From Oscillospiraceae bacterium (GTDB taxonomy: Bacteria > Bacillota > Clostridia > Oscillospirales > Ruminococcaceae): a DNA stretch of 64,000 bases. The position numbers and the translations under genes are program-made. The notes under the pieces are model-generated. The model made no database searches and was not told the origin of the DNA. It was given only the letters and a program-made list of their open reading frames with translations. Shown one piece after another: positions 17,248 through 25,907 of this stretch. Numbering within the stretch: position 1 is the stretch's first letter; each line of letters opens with the position of its first letter. The DNA lies in assembly GCA_020054675.1 (NCBI GenBank), contig JAIHAL010000002.1, positions 206,042 through 270,041 of the forward strand, given 5' to 3'.

Positions 17248-18048
17248 ATGACAAGCATAGGCTTTATCGGCGCCGGGAATATGGGTGCGGCAATTATTAA
17301 AGGCATTTTGGGAAGCAATCTCTCCTCATCCGTGTCTGTTTTTGCTTTTGATACGGATTTTTCCAAAATGGAGCAGCTTGGAAACCTTGGCGTCATAGCC
17401 TGTGCAAGCCCAAATGAAGTTGTAAAAAAATGCAAGTATGTTTTTCTTGCCGTAAAACCACAGGTAATTGAAGGCGTTCTTGAAAGCATTTCCGGGGATG
17501 TTTCAAAGGATACCGTTCTTGTTTCAATTGCCGCGGGAATTACGGATGAATTCATCAAGTCAAAAACTGCCGAATGGGCAAAGGTTGTTCTTGTTATGCC
17601 GAATACTCCGCTGCTTTTGGGGGAGGGGGCATCTGCCCTTTCAAAATCAGAAACAACTTCCGATGAGGAATTTGGCCTTGTATGCGATATTTTTTCGGCA
17701 TGCGGAGATATTGCGGTAATCCCAAAGGATAAAATGAAAGAAATCATTGCCATAAACGGCAGCAGTCCGGCATTCATTTACCTTTTTGCAAAGGGATTTG
17801 TTGAGTATGCGGAATCGGTTGGAATTTCTTCAGAAGTAGCCAAAAAGCTTTTTGCCAAAACCCTTATAGGTTCGGCAAAAATGATAACCGATTCTGGATA
17901 TTCCATAGATGAGCTTATAAAAATGGTTTCATCTCCGGGAGGAACCACGCTTAAAGGTTTGGATGAGCTTTATTCCGGAAATCTGACCGGCATTGTAAAG
18001 AAAGCATGCGAAAGCTGTACTAAAAGAGCTTATGAACTTTCAAAATAA
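17248..18048 (+). CDS. proC: Pyrroline-5-carboxylate reductase
   Basis: A 266-residue NAD(P)H enzyme making proline from pyrroline-5-carboxylate. The Rossmann motif GFIGAGNMGAAI opens the protein; KPQVIEGVLE, MPNTP and the C-terminal SPGGTTLKGLDEL motif, which carries the substrate-site threonines, are present. It follows folT by 14 nt and ends at a terminator, so it may share the THF-riboswitch transcript. Confidence 0.95.
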   Translation: MTSIGFIGAGNMGAAIIKGILGSNLSSSVSVFAFDTDFSKMEQLGNLGVIACASPNEVVKKCKYVFLAVKPQVIEGVLESISGDVSKDTVLVSIAAGITDEFIKSKTAEWAKVVLVMPNTPLLLGEGASALSKSETTSDEEFGLVCDIFSACGDIAVIPKDKMKEIIAINGSSPAFIYLFAKGFVEYAESVGISSEVAKKLFAKTLIGSAKMITDSGYSIDELIKMVSSPGGTTLKGLDELYSGNLTGIVKKACESCTKRAYELSK

Positions 18049-18052
18049 TAAC

Positions 18053-18085
18053 AAAATCGGCATGGCGAAAAGCTATGCCGATTTT
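18053..18085 (+). terminator. Rho-independent terminator after proC
   Basis: AAAATCGGCAT pairs with ATGCCGATTTT (11 bp) around GGCGAAAAGCT, ending in TTTT. Confidence 0.88.
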
Positions 18086-18207
18086 GATATTATGCATGTC
18101 TTAATTATTAAATATTTGTCTTATAAAACCAATTAAATACGCTAAATGTAAAATATAAATCAGTAAGATATTAAATTTTTATTTTTTTGTAAAATTGTTT
18201 AAATTTA

Positions 18208-18236
18208 TTTACTAATATATTCATTTATGGTATAAT
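18208..18236 (+). promoter_or_regulatory. Promoter for the small membrane protein gene
   Basis: TTTACT (18208-18213), 17 nt, TATAAT (18231-18236) preceded by TGG, within AT-rich DNA. Confidence 0.6.
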
Positions 18237-18267
18237 ATAGCTATAAATAAATATAGGGGGAAATACG

Positions 18268-18546
18268 ATGAGCGATTATCAGCAGTACAATCAGGGCGGG
18301 ATGTATCCGGACCCTAGAACAGCACCTATGACAGTGGGGCAGTACATAGTGACTTTTTTGCTGTCGGCAATTCCGATTGCAGGATTTATACTTCTTTTGG
18401 TATGGGCATTCAGCGGAGACACAAACATTAATAAAAGGAATTATTGCAGAGCGGTTTTAATTCTTGCTCTCATAAGCGTAGGAATTTATATTGTTATCGC
18501 ATTAATTGCAGTAAGCCTTGGATTTTCACTTGCTTCAAGGTATTGA
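18268..18546 (+). CDS. Small two-helix membrane protein, unknown function
   Basis: A 92-residue protein with a Tyr/Gln/Gly/Pro-rich soluble N-terminus (~20 residues) and two hydrophobic segments at about 24-46 and 58-88, separated by a polar loop with NINKRNYCRA. It has its own promoter, a GGGGG ribosome site and a terminator, so it is a real single-gene unit. The layout is common among small Firmicute membrane proteins, but no function can be named. Confidence 0.75.
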   Translation: MSDYQQYNQGGMYPDPRTAPMTVGQYIVTFLLSAIPIAGFILLLVWAFSGDTNINKRNYCRAVLILALISVGIYIVIALIAVSLGFSLASRY

Positions 18547-18596
18547 TTTTTTAATTTTAAAGTGTATTATTATAGTGGTGGAATTTTTATATCAAC

Positions 18597-18631
18597 AAAA
18601 ACCGGCATGGCCTTTTGCCATGCCGGTTTTT
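18597..18631. terminator. Bidirectional terminator between small membrane protein and rrf2
   Basis: A 15-bp inverted repeat with core ACCGGCATGGC and GCCATGCCGGT, flanked by A and T runs, between convergent genes. Confidence 0.92.
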
Positions 18632-18640
18632 GCCAACTGT

Positions 18641-19087
18641 TCAAATATAATACATAATGCTTTGAGCTTCCGAGTTTTTAGCGGTTTGAGAAACAAGCTC
18701 TGAAAGTGATATTGCACTTAAAGTTTTTCTAACATTTTCGTCCAAATTATCAAATATAAGCTGGCGAATTGTTTTTTCAATTGAAGGACTTGATTGAGGC
18801 ACAGTTTCTTCTGCGGATTCAAAAAGAGTAGTTTCTATTGAAAAAAGAATATCATAAGCGCTTATGTTTTGTGGAGCTCTTGCAAGCTGGTATCCTCCCT
18901 GCGAGCCTTTTACCGAAACCACAAGTCCGCCTTTTTTAAGCAGTGAAAAAACCTGTTCAAGATATATTTTTGATATTCCGAATTTTTCCGAAATGCTGAT
19001 AAGAGTGATAAATTTGCCGCTTTCATAGTTTTGCGCCATGTAAATCATAGAAATAAGCGCATAGCGTCCTTTTGAGGATATTCTCAT
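18641..19087 (-). CDS. Rrf2-family transcription regulator (CymR-like)
   Basis: A 148-residue Rrf2 protein starting MRISSKGRYALISMIYMA with the winged helix (ISKIYLEQVFSLLKKGGLVVSVKGSQGGYQLAR). It contains no cysteine at all, so it cannot bind an Fe-S cluster in the IscR manner; this is like CymR, the cysteine-metabolism regulator. Divergence from cysK supports that role. The ATG at 19087 with AAAGGTG upstream is chosen. A palindrome covering its own transcription start suggests autoregulation. Confidence 0.85.
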   Translation of the reverse strand: MRISSKGRYALISMIYMAQNYESGKFITLISISEKFGISKIYLEQVFSLLKKGGLVVSVKGSQGGYQLARAPQNISAYDILFSIETTLFESAEETVPQSSPSIEKTIRQLIFDNLDENVRKTLSAISLSELVSQTAKNSEAQSIMYYI

Positions 19088-19108
19088 AAGCACCTTTCTT
19101 TCAAAAAT

Positions 19109-19131
19109 AAACATAGTTTGAATGTATGTTT
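19109..19131. promoter_or_regulatory. Palindromic operator upstream of the Rrf2 gene
   Basis: AAACATA (19109-19115) and TATGTTT (19125-19131) form an inverted repeat with a 9-nt spacer, located just downstream of the rrf2 -10 box, around the expected start of transcription. Probable autoregulatory site. Confidence 0.55.
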
Positions 19132-19133
19132 TT

Positions 19134-19162
19134 ATAATATCCTATAATTTAAGGATTGTCAA
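19134..19162 (-). promoter_or_regulatory. Promoter for the Rrf2 gene
   Basis: On the minus strand TTGACA (19162-19157), 17 nt, TATTAT (19139-19134). Confidence 0.75.
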
Positions 19163-19227
19163 TACCTTCATTGCAGATATGGATTATATAATGATAAAAA
19201 ATAATGTTTATAAAGAGAAAAAACCTA

Positions 19228-19256
19228 TTGACAAAATGGATATTTAGGTATATACT
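19228..19256 (+). promoter_or_regulatory. Promoter for cysK
   Basis: TTGACA (19228-19233), 17 nt, TATACT (19251-19256); divergent from the rrf2 promoter with about 65 nt between the -35 boxes. Confidence 0.8.
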
Positions 19257-19313
19257 GTAATCATAGAAAATAAATATGTTATATATGATAAAACGTAAAC
19301 GGAGGTAATTTGT

Positions 19314-20246
19314 ATGTCTAAAATCAATAAAAGTTTGACTGACTTGATTGGCAGGACACCATTGCTTGAACTTGTAAATTATGAAAAAAAACACGACCTT
19401 AAAGCAACTGTCGTTGCAAAACTCGAATATTTTAATCCGGCTGGAAGCGTTAAGGATAGAATTGCAAAAGCTATGATTGAAGATGCCGAAAAGAAGGGGG
19501 TTTTAAAACAAGGCTCTGTAATAATTGAGCCGACAAGCGGCAATACAGGAATAGGACTTGCGTCTGTGGCGGCGGCGCGCGGATACCGCATTATTTTAAC
19601 AATGCCGGAAACTATGAGTGTTGAAAGAAGGAATCTTTTAAAAGCATATGGAGCGGAGCTTGTTCTTACTGATGGGACAAAAGGCATGAAAGGAGCAATC
19701 GAAAAGGCCGAAGAACTTTCGCATGAAATTGAAAATGCTGTAATTTTAGGGCAGTTTGAAAATCCTGCAAACCCTGCAATCCATAAGGTTACTACAGGCC
19801 CTGAGATTTGGGAAGATACGGATGGAAAAGTTGATATTTTCGTTGCGGGAGTCGGAACAGGGGGGACTATTTCCGGCACAGGCGAGTATTTAAAGGAAAA
19901 AAATCCAAATATAAGAATTGTTGCGGTTGAGCCGAAGGATTCGCCGGTTCTTTCGGGAGGGAATCCGGGGCCTCATAAAATTCAGGGTATAGGTGCAGGA
20001 TTTGTTCCTAAGACGTTGAATACTGAAATTTACGATGAAATAATAAAAATTGCAAATGAAACGGCTTTTGAGGCCGGTAGGGAAGTTTCAAAAACAGACG
20101 GAGTTTTAGTTGGAATTTCTTCCGGCGCTGCGCTTGCTGCTGCAACAGAGCTTGCAAAGCGTCCGGAAAATGCCGGAAAAGTTATTGTAGCAATTTTCCC
20201 CGATACGGGCGAAAGATACCTTTCAACCGCTTTGTTTGCTGAATGA
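19314..20246 (+). CDS. cysK: Cysteine synthase A (O-acetylserine sulfhydrylase)
   Basis: A 310-residue PLP enzyme making cysteine from O-acetylserine and sulfide. The PLP lysine is in NPAGSVKDR (Lys47); the substrate loop [10 protein letters not shown], the phosphate-binding [12 protein letters not shown] and the C-terminal [11 protein letters not shown] are all present. Length is normal. It is divergent from the CymR-like Rrf2 gene, which is the likely regulator. Confidence 0.97.
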   Translation: MSKINKSLTDLIGRTPLLELVNYEKKHDLKATVVAKLEYFNPAGSVKDRIAKAMIEDAEKKGVLKQGSVIIEPTSGNTGIGLASVAAARGYRIILTMPETMSVERRNLLKAYGAELVLTDGTKGMKGAIEKAEELSHEIENAVILGQFENPANPAIHKVTTGPEIWEDTDGKVDIFVAGVGTGGTISGTGEYLKEKNPNIRIVAVEPKDSPVLSGGNPGPHKIQGIGAGFVPKTLNTEIYDEIIKIANETAFEAGREVSKTDGVLVGISSGAALAAATELAKRPENAGKVIVAIFPDTGERYLSTALFAE

Positions 20247-20330
20247 TTTTAAAATTATATGTTTTAGTGAGCTGCTTGATGAATTATAAAATTCCCATTT
20301 TGTAGTAAAATTTAAGTGCTGACTGAATGC

Positions 20331-20358
20331 TTGAAAATCCTTTGAATAATTATATAAA
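20331..20358 (+). promoter_or_regulatory. Probable promoter for the esterase gene
   Basis: TTGAAA (20331-20336), 16 nt, TATAAA (20353-20358), very close to the ATG at 20374, so the leader would be almost absent. Confidence 0.45.
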
Positions 20359-20373
20359 AATGGGTGGATGTCA

Positions 20374-21315
20374 ATGAAGCAAAAATATAATTACAGCAAA
20401 GAATTGCGCAACCCGTTTAGCTTTGGGGAGATAGACTTTGAAAAGCCGGTTGTCATTAAAACAATGAAATTTGTTTTTTCAGGCATCAGCCGCAGGGTTT
20501 TAAGGTATAGGCCTCCTAAGGGAACCAGGAAAACCGTACTTCAAATTCCAACGGAGGATGGTGCGTCCATACCGTGTTTTTTGATAGAGCCTGAAAATGC
20601 AAATGAAAATTTGCCGGTGATTATTTATTGTCATGGAGGAGGCTTCATAGGACCTGTTCAGGAGCATATGCTTCAAAACGCGGTATATTATTCGCAGAAT
20701 TTAAATTCCAGAGTCTTTTTGCCAGAATACAGACTTGTTCCGGAATATCCTTTTCCGATTCCCTTGAATGATTGTTATGATGTGCTTTTATACATAAACA
20801 ATAATGCAAGGGAATATAGAATTGACATGGATAAGCTTATAGTTTACGGCGATAGCGCAGGAGGATGCCTTGCGGCGGGAATTACACATCTTGCGCGTGA
20901 CAGAAATGGCCCAAGGGCAAAAGGGCAGATGCTTATATATCCGGTAACCGATAATTCAATGAAACAAAAATCCATTGAAGAATATAAAGATTCTGTATGG
21001 TCTAAATCAGCAAACAGGCATATGTGGAATTTATATCTTAAAAACGGGTATCAGGGATTGCGCAAATATGCAGTTCCTTTAAAAAGCGATAATTTCAAGG
21101 ATTTGCCGCCGGCATATGTTGAACCCTGCGAAATGGATACTCTGCGTGACGAAGGAATTGAATATGCCCAAAAACTTATGGAGGCAGGGATACCGACTGA
21201 GCTCAATGTAATAAAAGGCGCGTATCACGGTTTTGATGAAGATTATTCAAGCAATTTGGTTAAAAGTGTTCTATTGCACCGTTGTGAAGTTATTAAAAAG
21301 ATGCTTAATTATTGA
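20374..21315 (+). CDS. Alpha/beta hydrolase, hormone-sensitive-lipase-type esterase
   Basis: A 313-residue cytoplasmic hydrolase. The oxyanion-hole motif HGGGF, nucleophile motif GDSAGG, the acidic residue in the PCEMDTLRDEG region and the C-terminal His in GAYHGFDED define the HSL/acetyl-esterase family (bacterial family IV). No signal peptide is present, so it acts on imported esters, possibly acetylated sugars; the substrate is not deducible. The ATG at 20374 has GGGTGG upstream; an ATG two codons earlier is an alternative. Confidence 0.85.
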   Translation: MKQKYNYSKELRNPFSFGEIDFEKPVVIKTMKFVFSGISRRVLRYRPPKGTRKTVLQIPTEDGASIPCFLIEPENANENLPVIIYCHGGGFIGPVQEHMLQNAVYYSQNLNSRVFLPEYRLVPEYPFPIPLNDCYDVLLYINNNAREYRIDMDKLIVYGDSAGGCLAAGITHLARDRNGPRAKGQMLIYPVTDNSMKQKSIEEYKDSVWSKSANRHMWNLYLKNGYQGLRKYAVPLKSDNFKDLPPAYVEPCEMDTLRDEGIEYAQKLMEAGIPTELNVIKGAYHGFDEDYSSNLVKSVLLHRCEVIKKMLNY

Positions 21316-21337
21316 AAAAAGCAATAAAAACTATTTT

Positions 21338-21394
21338 AAAAGCAGCGCATTGTCAACTTAAAGCAAAAAACAAGGTTGACAATGCGCTGCTTTT
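21338..21394. promoter_or_regulatory. BirA operator embedded in a terminator-like inverted repeat
   Basis: TTGTCAACT (21350-21358), a 15-nt spacer and GGTTGACAA (21374-21382) match the BirA biotin-repressor box. The palindrome is extended by AAAAGCAGCGCA and TGCGCTGCTTTT, giving a stem of about 20 bp ending in TTTT, so it also looks like the terminator of the esterase gene. The right half contains the -35 box of the bioY promoter. Confidence 0.85.
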
Positions 21395-21404
21395 GTGTTA
21401 TATT
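21376..21404 (+). promoter_or_regulatory. Promoter for bioYBDA
   Basis: TTGACA (21376-21381) inside the BirA operator, 17 nt, TATATT (21399-21404). BirA-biotinyl-AMP binding would block polymerase directly. Confidence 0.8.
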
Positions 21405-21452
21405 CAAAGGGATGTAATTTGCCAAAATAAATATTATTTAGGAGGATTATTT

Positions 21453-22046
21453 ATGAAAGGGAAAATTTCTGTAAAAAATATGGCTTTATGCGCTCTGTTT
21501 GCGGCGCTTGTTGCTGTTGGGGCGTATATAAAAATTCCGATACCTGTTGTCCCGTTTACACTTCAATTTTTGTTTACAATGCTGGCAGGGCTCTTGCTTG
21601 GAGGGAAATTGGGAATGCTAAGCGTTTTAATATATATAGTTTTAGGATTAATTGGACTTCCGGTTTTTACAGAAGGCGGAGGATTCTGGTATATATTGAA
21701 ACCTACATTTGGATATATCATAGGTTTTTGCATTGCAAGCTTTGTTACCGGCACGATAGCAAACAAGGTGCCTTTTCCATCGTATAAAAGACTTTTTGCC
21801 GCTAATTTTATTGGACTTGCAATAGTGTATTCATTTGGAATGGCATATTACTACATTATCAGCAATTATGTTATAGGTACGCCGATAGCTTTGTGGCCGC
21901 TGTTTTTGTACTGCTTTATTTTGGCAGTTCCGGAGGACATATGCCTTTGTATCGTAAGCGCTGTTTTGGCAAAATATTTAATTCCTGTTTTAAATAAAAT
22001 TTATGGAGGCTTTTCATATGGCAATGTTGCAAGAAATAAAGAATAA
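21453..22046 (+). CDS. bioY: Biotin ECF transporter S component BioY
   Basis: A 197-residue membrane protein with six predicted helices. BioY family features: IPVVPFTLQFLFTMLAGLLLG near residue 30-50, GLIGLPVFTEGGGFWYILKPTFGYIIGF, and a C-terminal P-E-D segment. The ATG at 21453 follows TTTAGGAGG. It begins the biotin operon and overlaps the start of bioB by 29 nt. The BirA box upstream confirms biotin control. Confidence 0.95.
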   Translation: MKGKISVKNMALCALFAALVAVGAYIKIPIPVVPFTLQFLFTMLAGLLLGGKLGMLSVLIYIVLGLIGLPVFTEGGGFWYILKPTFGYIIGFCIASFVTGTIANKVPFPSYKRLFAANFIGLAIVYSFGMAYYYIISNYVIGTPIALWPLFLYCFILAVPEDICLCIVSAVLAKYLIPVLNKIYGGFSYGNVARNKE

Positions 22047-22977
22047 TGTTTTAGCGGGAAAACTTATCGGAAAAGAAGAGGCGCTTGCTTTGGCGGATGC
22101 TCCTTTGGAAGATTTGTGCAGAGCGGCAGATGAAATAAGAAAATTTTTTTGCGGGGATAATTTTGACCTTTGTACTATAATAAACGGAAAAAGCGGAAAA
22201 TGTTCGGAAGATTGCAAATATTGCGCCCAATCGGTTTTTTCGCATAGTAAGATTAATGAATATCCTTTGCTTGATGCCGAAAAAATTGTTTCAATGGCGA
22301 AATATAACAATGAGCGCGGGGTGCCGAGGTATTCAATTGTAACTTCCGGAAAATCTGTTAATGACAGAGAACTTGATGTGATTTGTGAAAGCGTAAAAAG
22401 GATTAAAAATGAAATAGGAATGTCGGTTTGTGTTTCGCTTGGTTTGTTAAGCGGAGAGCAGTTTGAAAAGCTTAAATCCGCAGGAGTTGATAGAATACAT
22501 AATAACCTTGAAACTTCACGAAATTATTTTCCTGAAATATGCACTACCCATAGTTATGATGATAAAATTTCCGCAATAAAAAATGCGCAAAAAGCTGGGT
22601 TTTTCGTATGCAGCGGAGGGCTTGTGGGACTTGGCGAAAGCATGGGGGATAGGATAGATATGGCTTTGGAATTGCGCAATCTGGGGATTCGTTCAGTACC
22701 GGTCAATATGCTTGATCCTATTCCTGGAACTGCTTGCGAAAATAGTAGGATTTTAAATGAAGATGAAATGCGTAGGATAGTTGCAATATTTAGGTTTATA
22801 TTGCCGGATGCATTTATAAGGCTTGCCGGAGGCAGAAGACTTCTTGACGACAATGGCAGAGAATGCTTTGTTTCCGGGGCAAATGCAGTGATTTCGGGGG
22901 ATATGCTTACAACTTCGGGAATTTCGATACAAAGCGATATGAAAATGATAAAAGAACTTGGATATGAGGTTTTTTAA
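22018..22977 (+). CDS. bioB: Biotin synthase
   Basis: A 319-residue radical SAM enzyme inserting sulfur into dethiobiotin. The CxxxCxxC cluster motif is Cys62, Cys66, Cys69 (KCSEDCKYCAQS). Later motifs YNHNLE-equivalent (RIHNNLETS) and the C-terminal RLAGGRR are present. The ATG at 22018 has TGGAGG upstream, within the 3' end of bioY, which suggests translational coupling. Confidence 0.96.
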   Translation: MAMLQEIKNNVLAGKLIGKEEALALADAPLEDLCRAADEIRKFFCGDNFDLCTIINGKSGKCSEDCKYCAQSVFSHSKINEYPLLDAEKIVSMAKYNNERGVPRYSIVTSGKSVNDRELDVICESVKRIKNEIGMSVCVSLGLLSGEQFEKLKSAGVDRIHNNLETSRNYFPEICTTHSYDDKISAIKNAQKAGFFVCSGGLVGLGESMGDRIDMALELRNLGIRSVPVNMLDPIPGTACENSRILNEDEMRRIVAIFRFILPDAFIRLAGGRRLLDDNGRECFVSGANAVISGDMLTTSGISIQSDMKMIKELGYEVF

Positions 22978-22979
22978 AA

Positions 22980-23672
22980 ATGGGCAAGGGTGTTTTGGTT
23001 ACAGCTACCGGAACTGATATCGGCAAAACCTATGTAACGGCTTTAATTATAAAAAAACTTTGTGAAGCTGGATATAAAGCGGGATATTATAAAGCGGCGC
23101 TGAGCGGTGCAGAAACAATTGGAAATGAATTGGTTCCCGGAGATGCGGATTATGTAAAAACAATAGCAAAGCTTAGCTGTGATTGCGCAGAAATGGTTTC
23201 TTATGTTTACAAAACAGCGGTTTCACCTCATTTGGCGGCAAAGTTAGAAGGAAATCCCGTAAAGCTTGAAAAAATAATAAATGATTATAAAATGCAATGT
23301 GCTAAATATGACTATATTGTTGTTGAAGGCAGCGGCGGAATTATTTGTCCTATACGTTATGATGAGGAAGCTGAAATTTTCCTTGAAGATATTATTAAAG
23401 CTTTAGGTCTTGATGTGATAATAGTTGCGGATGCGGGACTTGGCACAATAAATTCGACTTTGCTTACCGTAAAATATTTGAAAAGCAAAAACATTGCAAT
23501 CAAAGGGATAATGCTTAACCGATATCATGGAGGAATTATGGAAGATGACAACGTAAAAATGATTGAAAAACTTTCTGGTATTCCTGTTATTGCGCTTGTT
23601 GCAGAAGGAGCTTCTGATGTTGATATTGATGCCGATACATTAAAAAGAATTTTTGAAAAGGATGAAAAGTGA
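22980..23672 (+). CDS. bioD: Dethiobiotin synthetase
   Basis: A 230-residue ATP-dependent carboxylase forming the ureido ring of dethiobiotin. P-loop GTDIGKT is at residues 11-17, with VEGSGGIICPI as the second nucleotide/Mg site. It begins 2 nt after the bioB stop and overlaps the next gene by 4 nt. Confidence 0.95.
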   Translation: MGKGVLVTATGTDIGKTYVTALIIKKLCEAGYKAGYYKAALSGAETIGNELVPGDADYVKTIAKLSCDCAEMVSYVYKTAVSPHLAAKLEGNPVKLEKIINDYKMQCAKYDYIVVEGSGGIICPIRYDEEAEIFLEDIIKALGLDVIIVADAGLGTINSTLLTVKYLKSKNIAIKGIMLNRYHGGIMEDDNVKMIEKLSGIPVIALVAEGASDVDIDADTLKRIFEKDEK

Positions 23673-25018
23673 AAGTGGATTGGGTTCAGAAGGATTTAAA
23701 ATATATTTGGCATCCTTGTTCTCAAATGAAGGATTATGAAGAATTGCAGCCGATTATAATAGAACGTGGAAAAGGCATATATCTTTATGATAAAAACGGC
23801 AAGGAATATATTGATATTATTAGTTCGTGGTGGTGCAATCTTTTAGGCCATTGCAATCCAAAAATAAATGAAGCAGTTAAATCCCAGCTTGACAGGCTTG
23901 AGCATGTAATATTTGCCAACTTTTCTCATGAACCTGCAATTAGGCTTTGCGAAAAATTAAGCCGTATTTTGCCGAGCGGTCTTGCTAAATTTAATTTTTC
24001 CGACAATGGTTCCGCATCTGTTGAGTGTGCATTAAAGATGAGTTTTCAATATCAATATCAAACCGGAAAGCCACAAAAAACAAGATTTATGTGTTTAAGC
24101 GACGGGTATCACGGAGAAACGATAGGTGCGCTGTCGGTTGGCGGACTTGATTTGTATTCAAAAATTTATAAGCCCATGTTGATGGATGTCATAAGAATAA
24201 AAGCTCCGGACTGCTATCGTTGCCCTTATGGGGAAAATAGGGATAATTGCAATGCCGAATGTTTTGAATATGCCCAGAAAGCATTTGAAGAGTATGCCGA
24301 GCAAACTTGTGCAATAATAATTGAACCGCTTTTGCAGGGAAGTGCCGGAATGAGAATTTACCCTGCTGTTTATTTAAGAAAATTAAGGAAGCTTTGTGAT
24401 GAGTATGGGGTATTGCTTATTGCCGATGAAATTGCTACCGGATTTGGACGGACAGGCAAAATGTTTGCTTTTGAGCACGCAAATGTCAGTCCGGATATAA
24501 TGTGCCTTTCCAAAGGTCTTACCGGAGGCTATATGCCGATGGCGATAACCGTTGCCACAGATGAAATTTATAACGCATTTTATGCTGATTATAACGAAGG
24601 CAAAGCTTTTATGCATTCACACACTTATAGCGGCAATCCGTTAGGTTGTTCGGCGGCGCTTGCTGTTTTGGATGTGCTTGAAAATGATGCTGTTTTAGAA
24701 AATGCTTCAAGGCGTGCAAAATATTTAAACAATAAACTTAATGAAGCTTTTGCCGGACATAAAAATGTAGGAGAAATACGATGCATAGGTTTAATCAATG
24801 CGATAGAACTTGTAAAAGATAAGGAAAACAAACAGGGCTTTGATTCCAAATTAAGGATTGGCTATCAAATTTATAAGAAAGCTTTAGAAATGGGATTGAT
24901 ATTAAGGCCTCTTGGAAATGTCATTTATTTCAATCCGCCTTTAATTATAAATGAGGAGGAAATAGACAAGGCTGTTGATATTTGCAAAAAAGCATTTTTT
25001 AGCATTCTTGGCAAATAA
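23669..25018 (+). CDS. bioA: Adenosylmethionine-8-amino-7-oxononanoate aminotransferase
   Basis: A 449-residue class III PLP aminotransferase making 7,8-diaminopelargonate. It starts at a GTG overlapping the bioD stop (GTGA). WHPCSQMKDY near the N-terminus, DEIATGFGRTG and the PLP lysine in LSKGLTGG (near 281) are characteristic. The operon contains bioY, B, D and A but no bioF, bioW or bioC/H, so KAPA must be made elsewhere or taken up. Confidence 0.95.
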   Translation: MKVDWVQKDLKYIWHPCSQMKDYEELQPIIIERGKGIYLYDKNGKEYIDIISSWWCNLLGHCNPKINEAVKSQLDRLEHVIFANFSHEPAIRLCEKLSRILPSGLAKFNFSDNGSASVECALKMSFQYQYQTGKPQKTRFMCLSDGYHGETIGALSVGGLDLYSKIYKPMLMDVIRIKAPDCYRCPYGENRDNCNAECFEYAQKAFEEYAEQTCAIIIEPLLQGSAGMRIYPAVYLRKLRKLCDEYGVLLIADEIATGFGRTGKMFAFEHANVSPDIMCLSKGLTGGYMPMAITVATDEIYNAFYADYNEGKAFMHSHTYSGNPLGCSAALAVLDVLENDAVLENASRRAKYLNNKLNEAFAGHKNVGEIRCIGLINAIELVKDKENKQGFDSKLRIGYQIYKKALEMGLILRPLGNVIYFNPPLIINEEEIDKAVDICKKAFFSILGK

Positions 25019-25060
25019 AAATTTCCGTTTGGAGCAATTTTGTCCAAACGGAAATTTTTT
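25017..25060. terminator. Bidirectional terminator between bioA and kduI
   Basis: AAAAATTTCCGTTTGGA pairs with TCCAAACGGAAATTTTT around a 9-nt loop; A and T runs on both sides, convergent genes. Confidence 0.93.
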
Positions 25061-25892
25061 ATCTTAAATTTTCAGTCGGGATGCCGTCCATATCTGTAAA
25101 GGTTTGGTTTTCTCCGCACATTCCCCAAATAAAGGTGTAATTTGTTGTTCCGACGCCGGAATGTATCGACCAGCTTGGGGAGATTACCGCTTGTTCGTTT
25201 GCTACAACGATATGCCTTGTTTCGGTGCCTTCACCCATAAAGTGGAAAACTCTTTGGTTTTCGGGAAGATTAAAGTAGAGATAAACTTCCATTCTTCTTG
25301 CATGGGTGTGGCATGGCATTGTATTCCAAGCGCTTCCGGGGGCAAGTATCGTCATACCCATAACGAGCTGGCAGCTTTTACATACCGCGGGATGAACATA
25401 CTGATAAATTGTTCTTTCGTTAAGTGTGGCGGATTCGCCGCAGTGTACGGGATTTGCGTCTTTTATGTTTATTTTTACAATGTCATAAGCTTTGTGTGCA
25501 GGGCAGGAATTGAGATAAAATTTTGCCGGATTTTTTTTGTCGGCCGAAGCAAATTTAACTTCTTTTATGCCCATGGGTACATACATTCCATCCTGTGTTT
25601 CAAGCTCGTAATTTTTTCCGTCAAGAGTGACAATGCCTTTTCCGCCGATGTTTATGATGCCCATTTCGCGCCTTTCAAGGAAATAGTCCACTCCAAGTTC
25701 CTTTTGGTCGGCCAAAAGCTCAAGAGTTTTTTCAACCGGCATAGCTCCGCCGAAAATAATTCTGTCGTTGTGGCTGTATGTAAGCGGAATTTCGTCGGGG
25801 ACAAAGATTTTTTCCTGCAAATAATGCTTCCTTAAAGTTTCGGTATCATAGTGCTTTGAATCGTTCGGATGAGTCGAATATCTTATTTCCAT
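25059..25892 (-). CDS. kduI: 5-keto-4-deoxyuronate isomerase (5-dehydro-4-deoxy-D-glucuronate isomerase)
   Basis: A 277-residue cupin-type isomerase of pectin/uronate catabolism converting 5-keto-4-deoxyuronate to 2,5-diketo-3-deoxygluconate. The family N-terminus (METRYSTHPND-like, here MEIRYSTHPNDSKHYDTE) and metal-ligand histidines in MPCHTHARRMEVYLYF are visible. It is 15 nt downstream of kduD, forming a two-gene operon for the consecutive steps. Confidence 0.95.
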   Translation of the reverse strand: MEIRYSTHPNDSKHYDTETLRKHYLQEKIFVPDEIPLTYSHNDRIIFGGAMPVEKTLELLADQKELGVDYFLERREMGIINIGGKGIVTLDGKNYELETQDGMYVPMGIKEVKFASADKKNPAKFYLNSCPAHKAYDIVKINIKDANPVHCGESATLNERTIYQYVHPAVCKSCQLVMGMTILAPGSAWNTMPCHTHARRMEVYLYFNLPENQRVFHFMGEGTETRHIVVANEQAVISPSWSIHSGVGTTNYTFIWGMCGENQTFTDMDGIPTENLR

Positions 25893-25907
25893 ATTAAAAT
25901 CCTCCCG

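Noticed and set aside
25104-25835. A 243-codon plus-strand ORF opposite kduI
   Set aside because: It is the antisense shadow of the well-recognised kduI; the translation is Cys/Phe-rich with no family pattern and no ribosome site.
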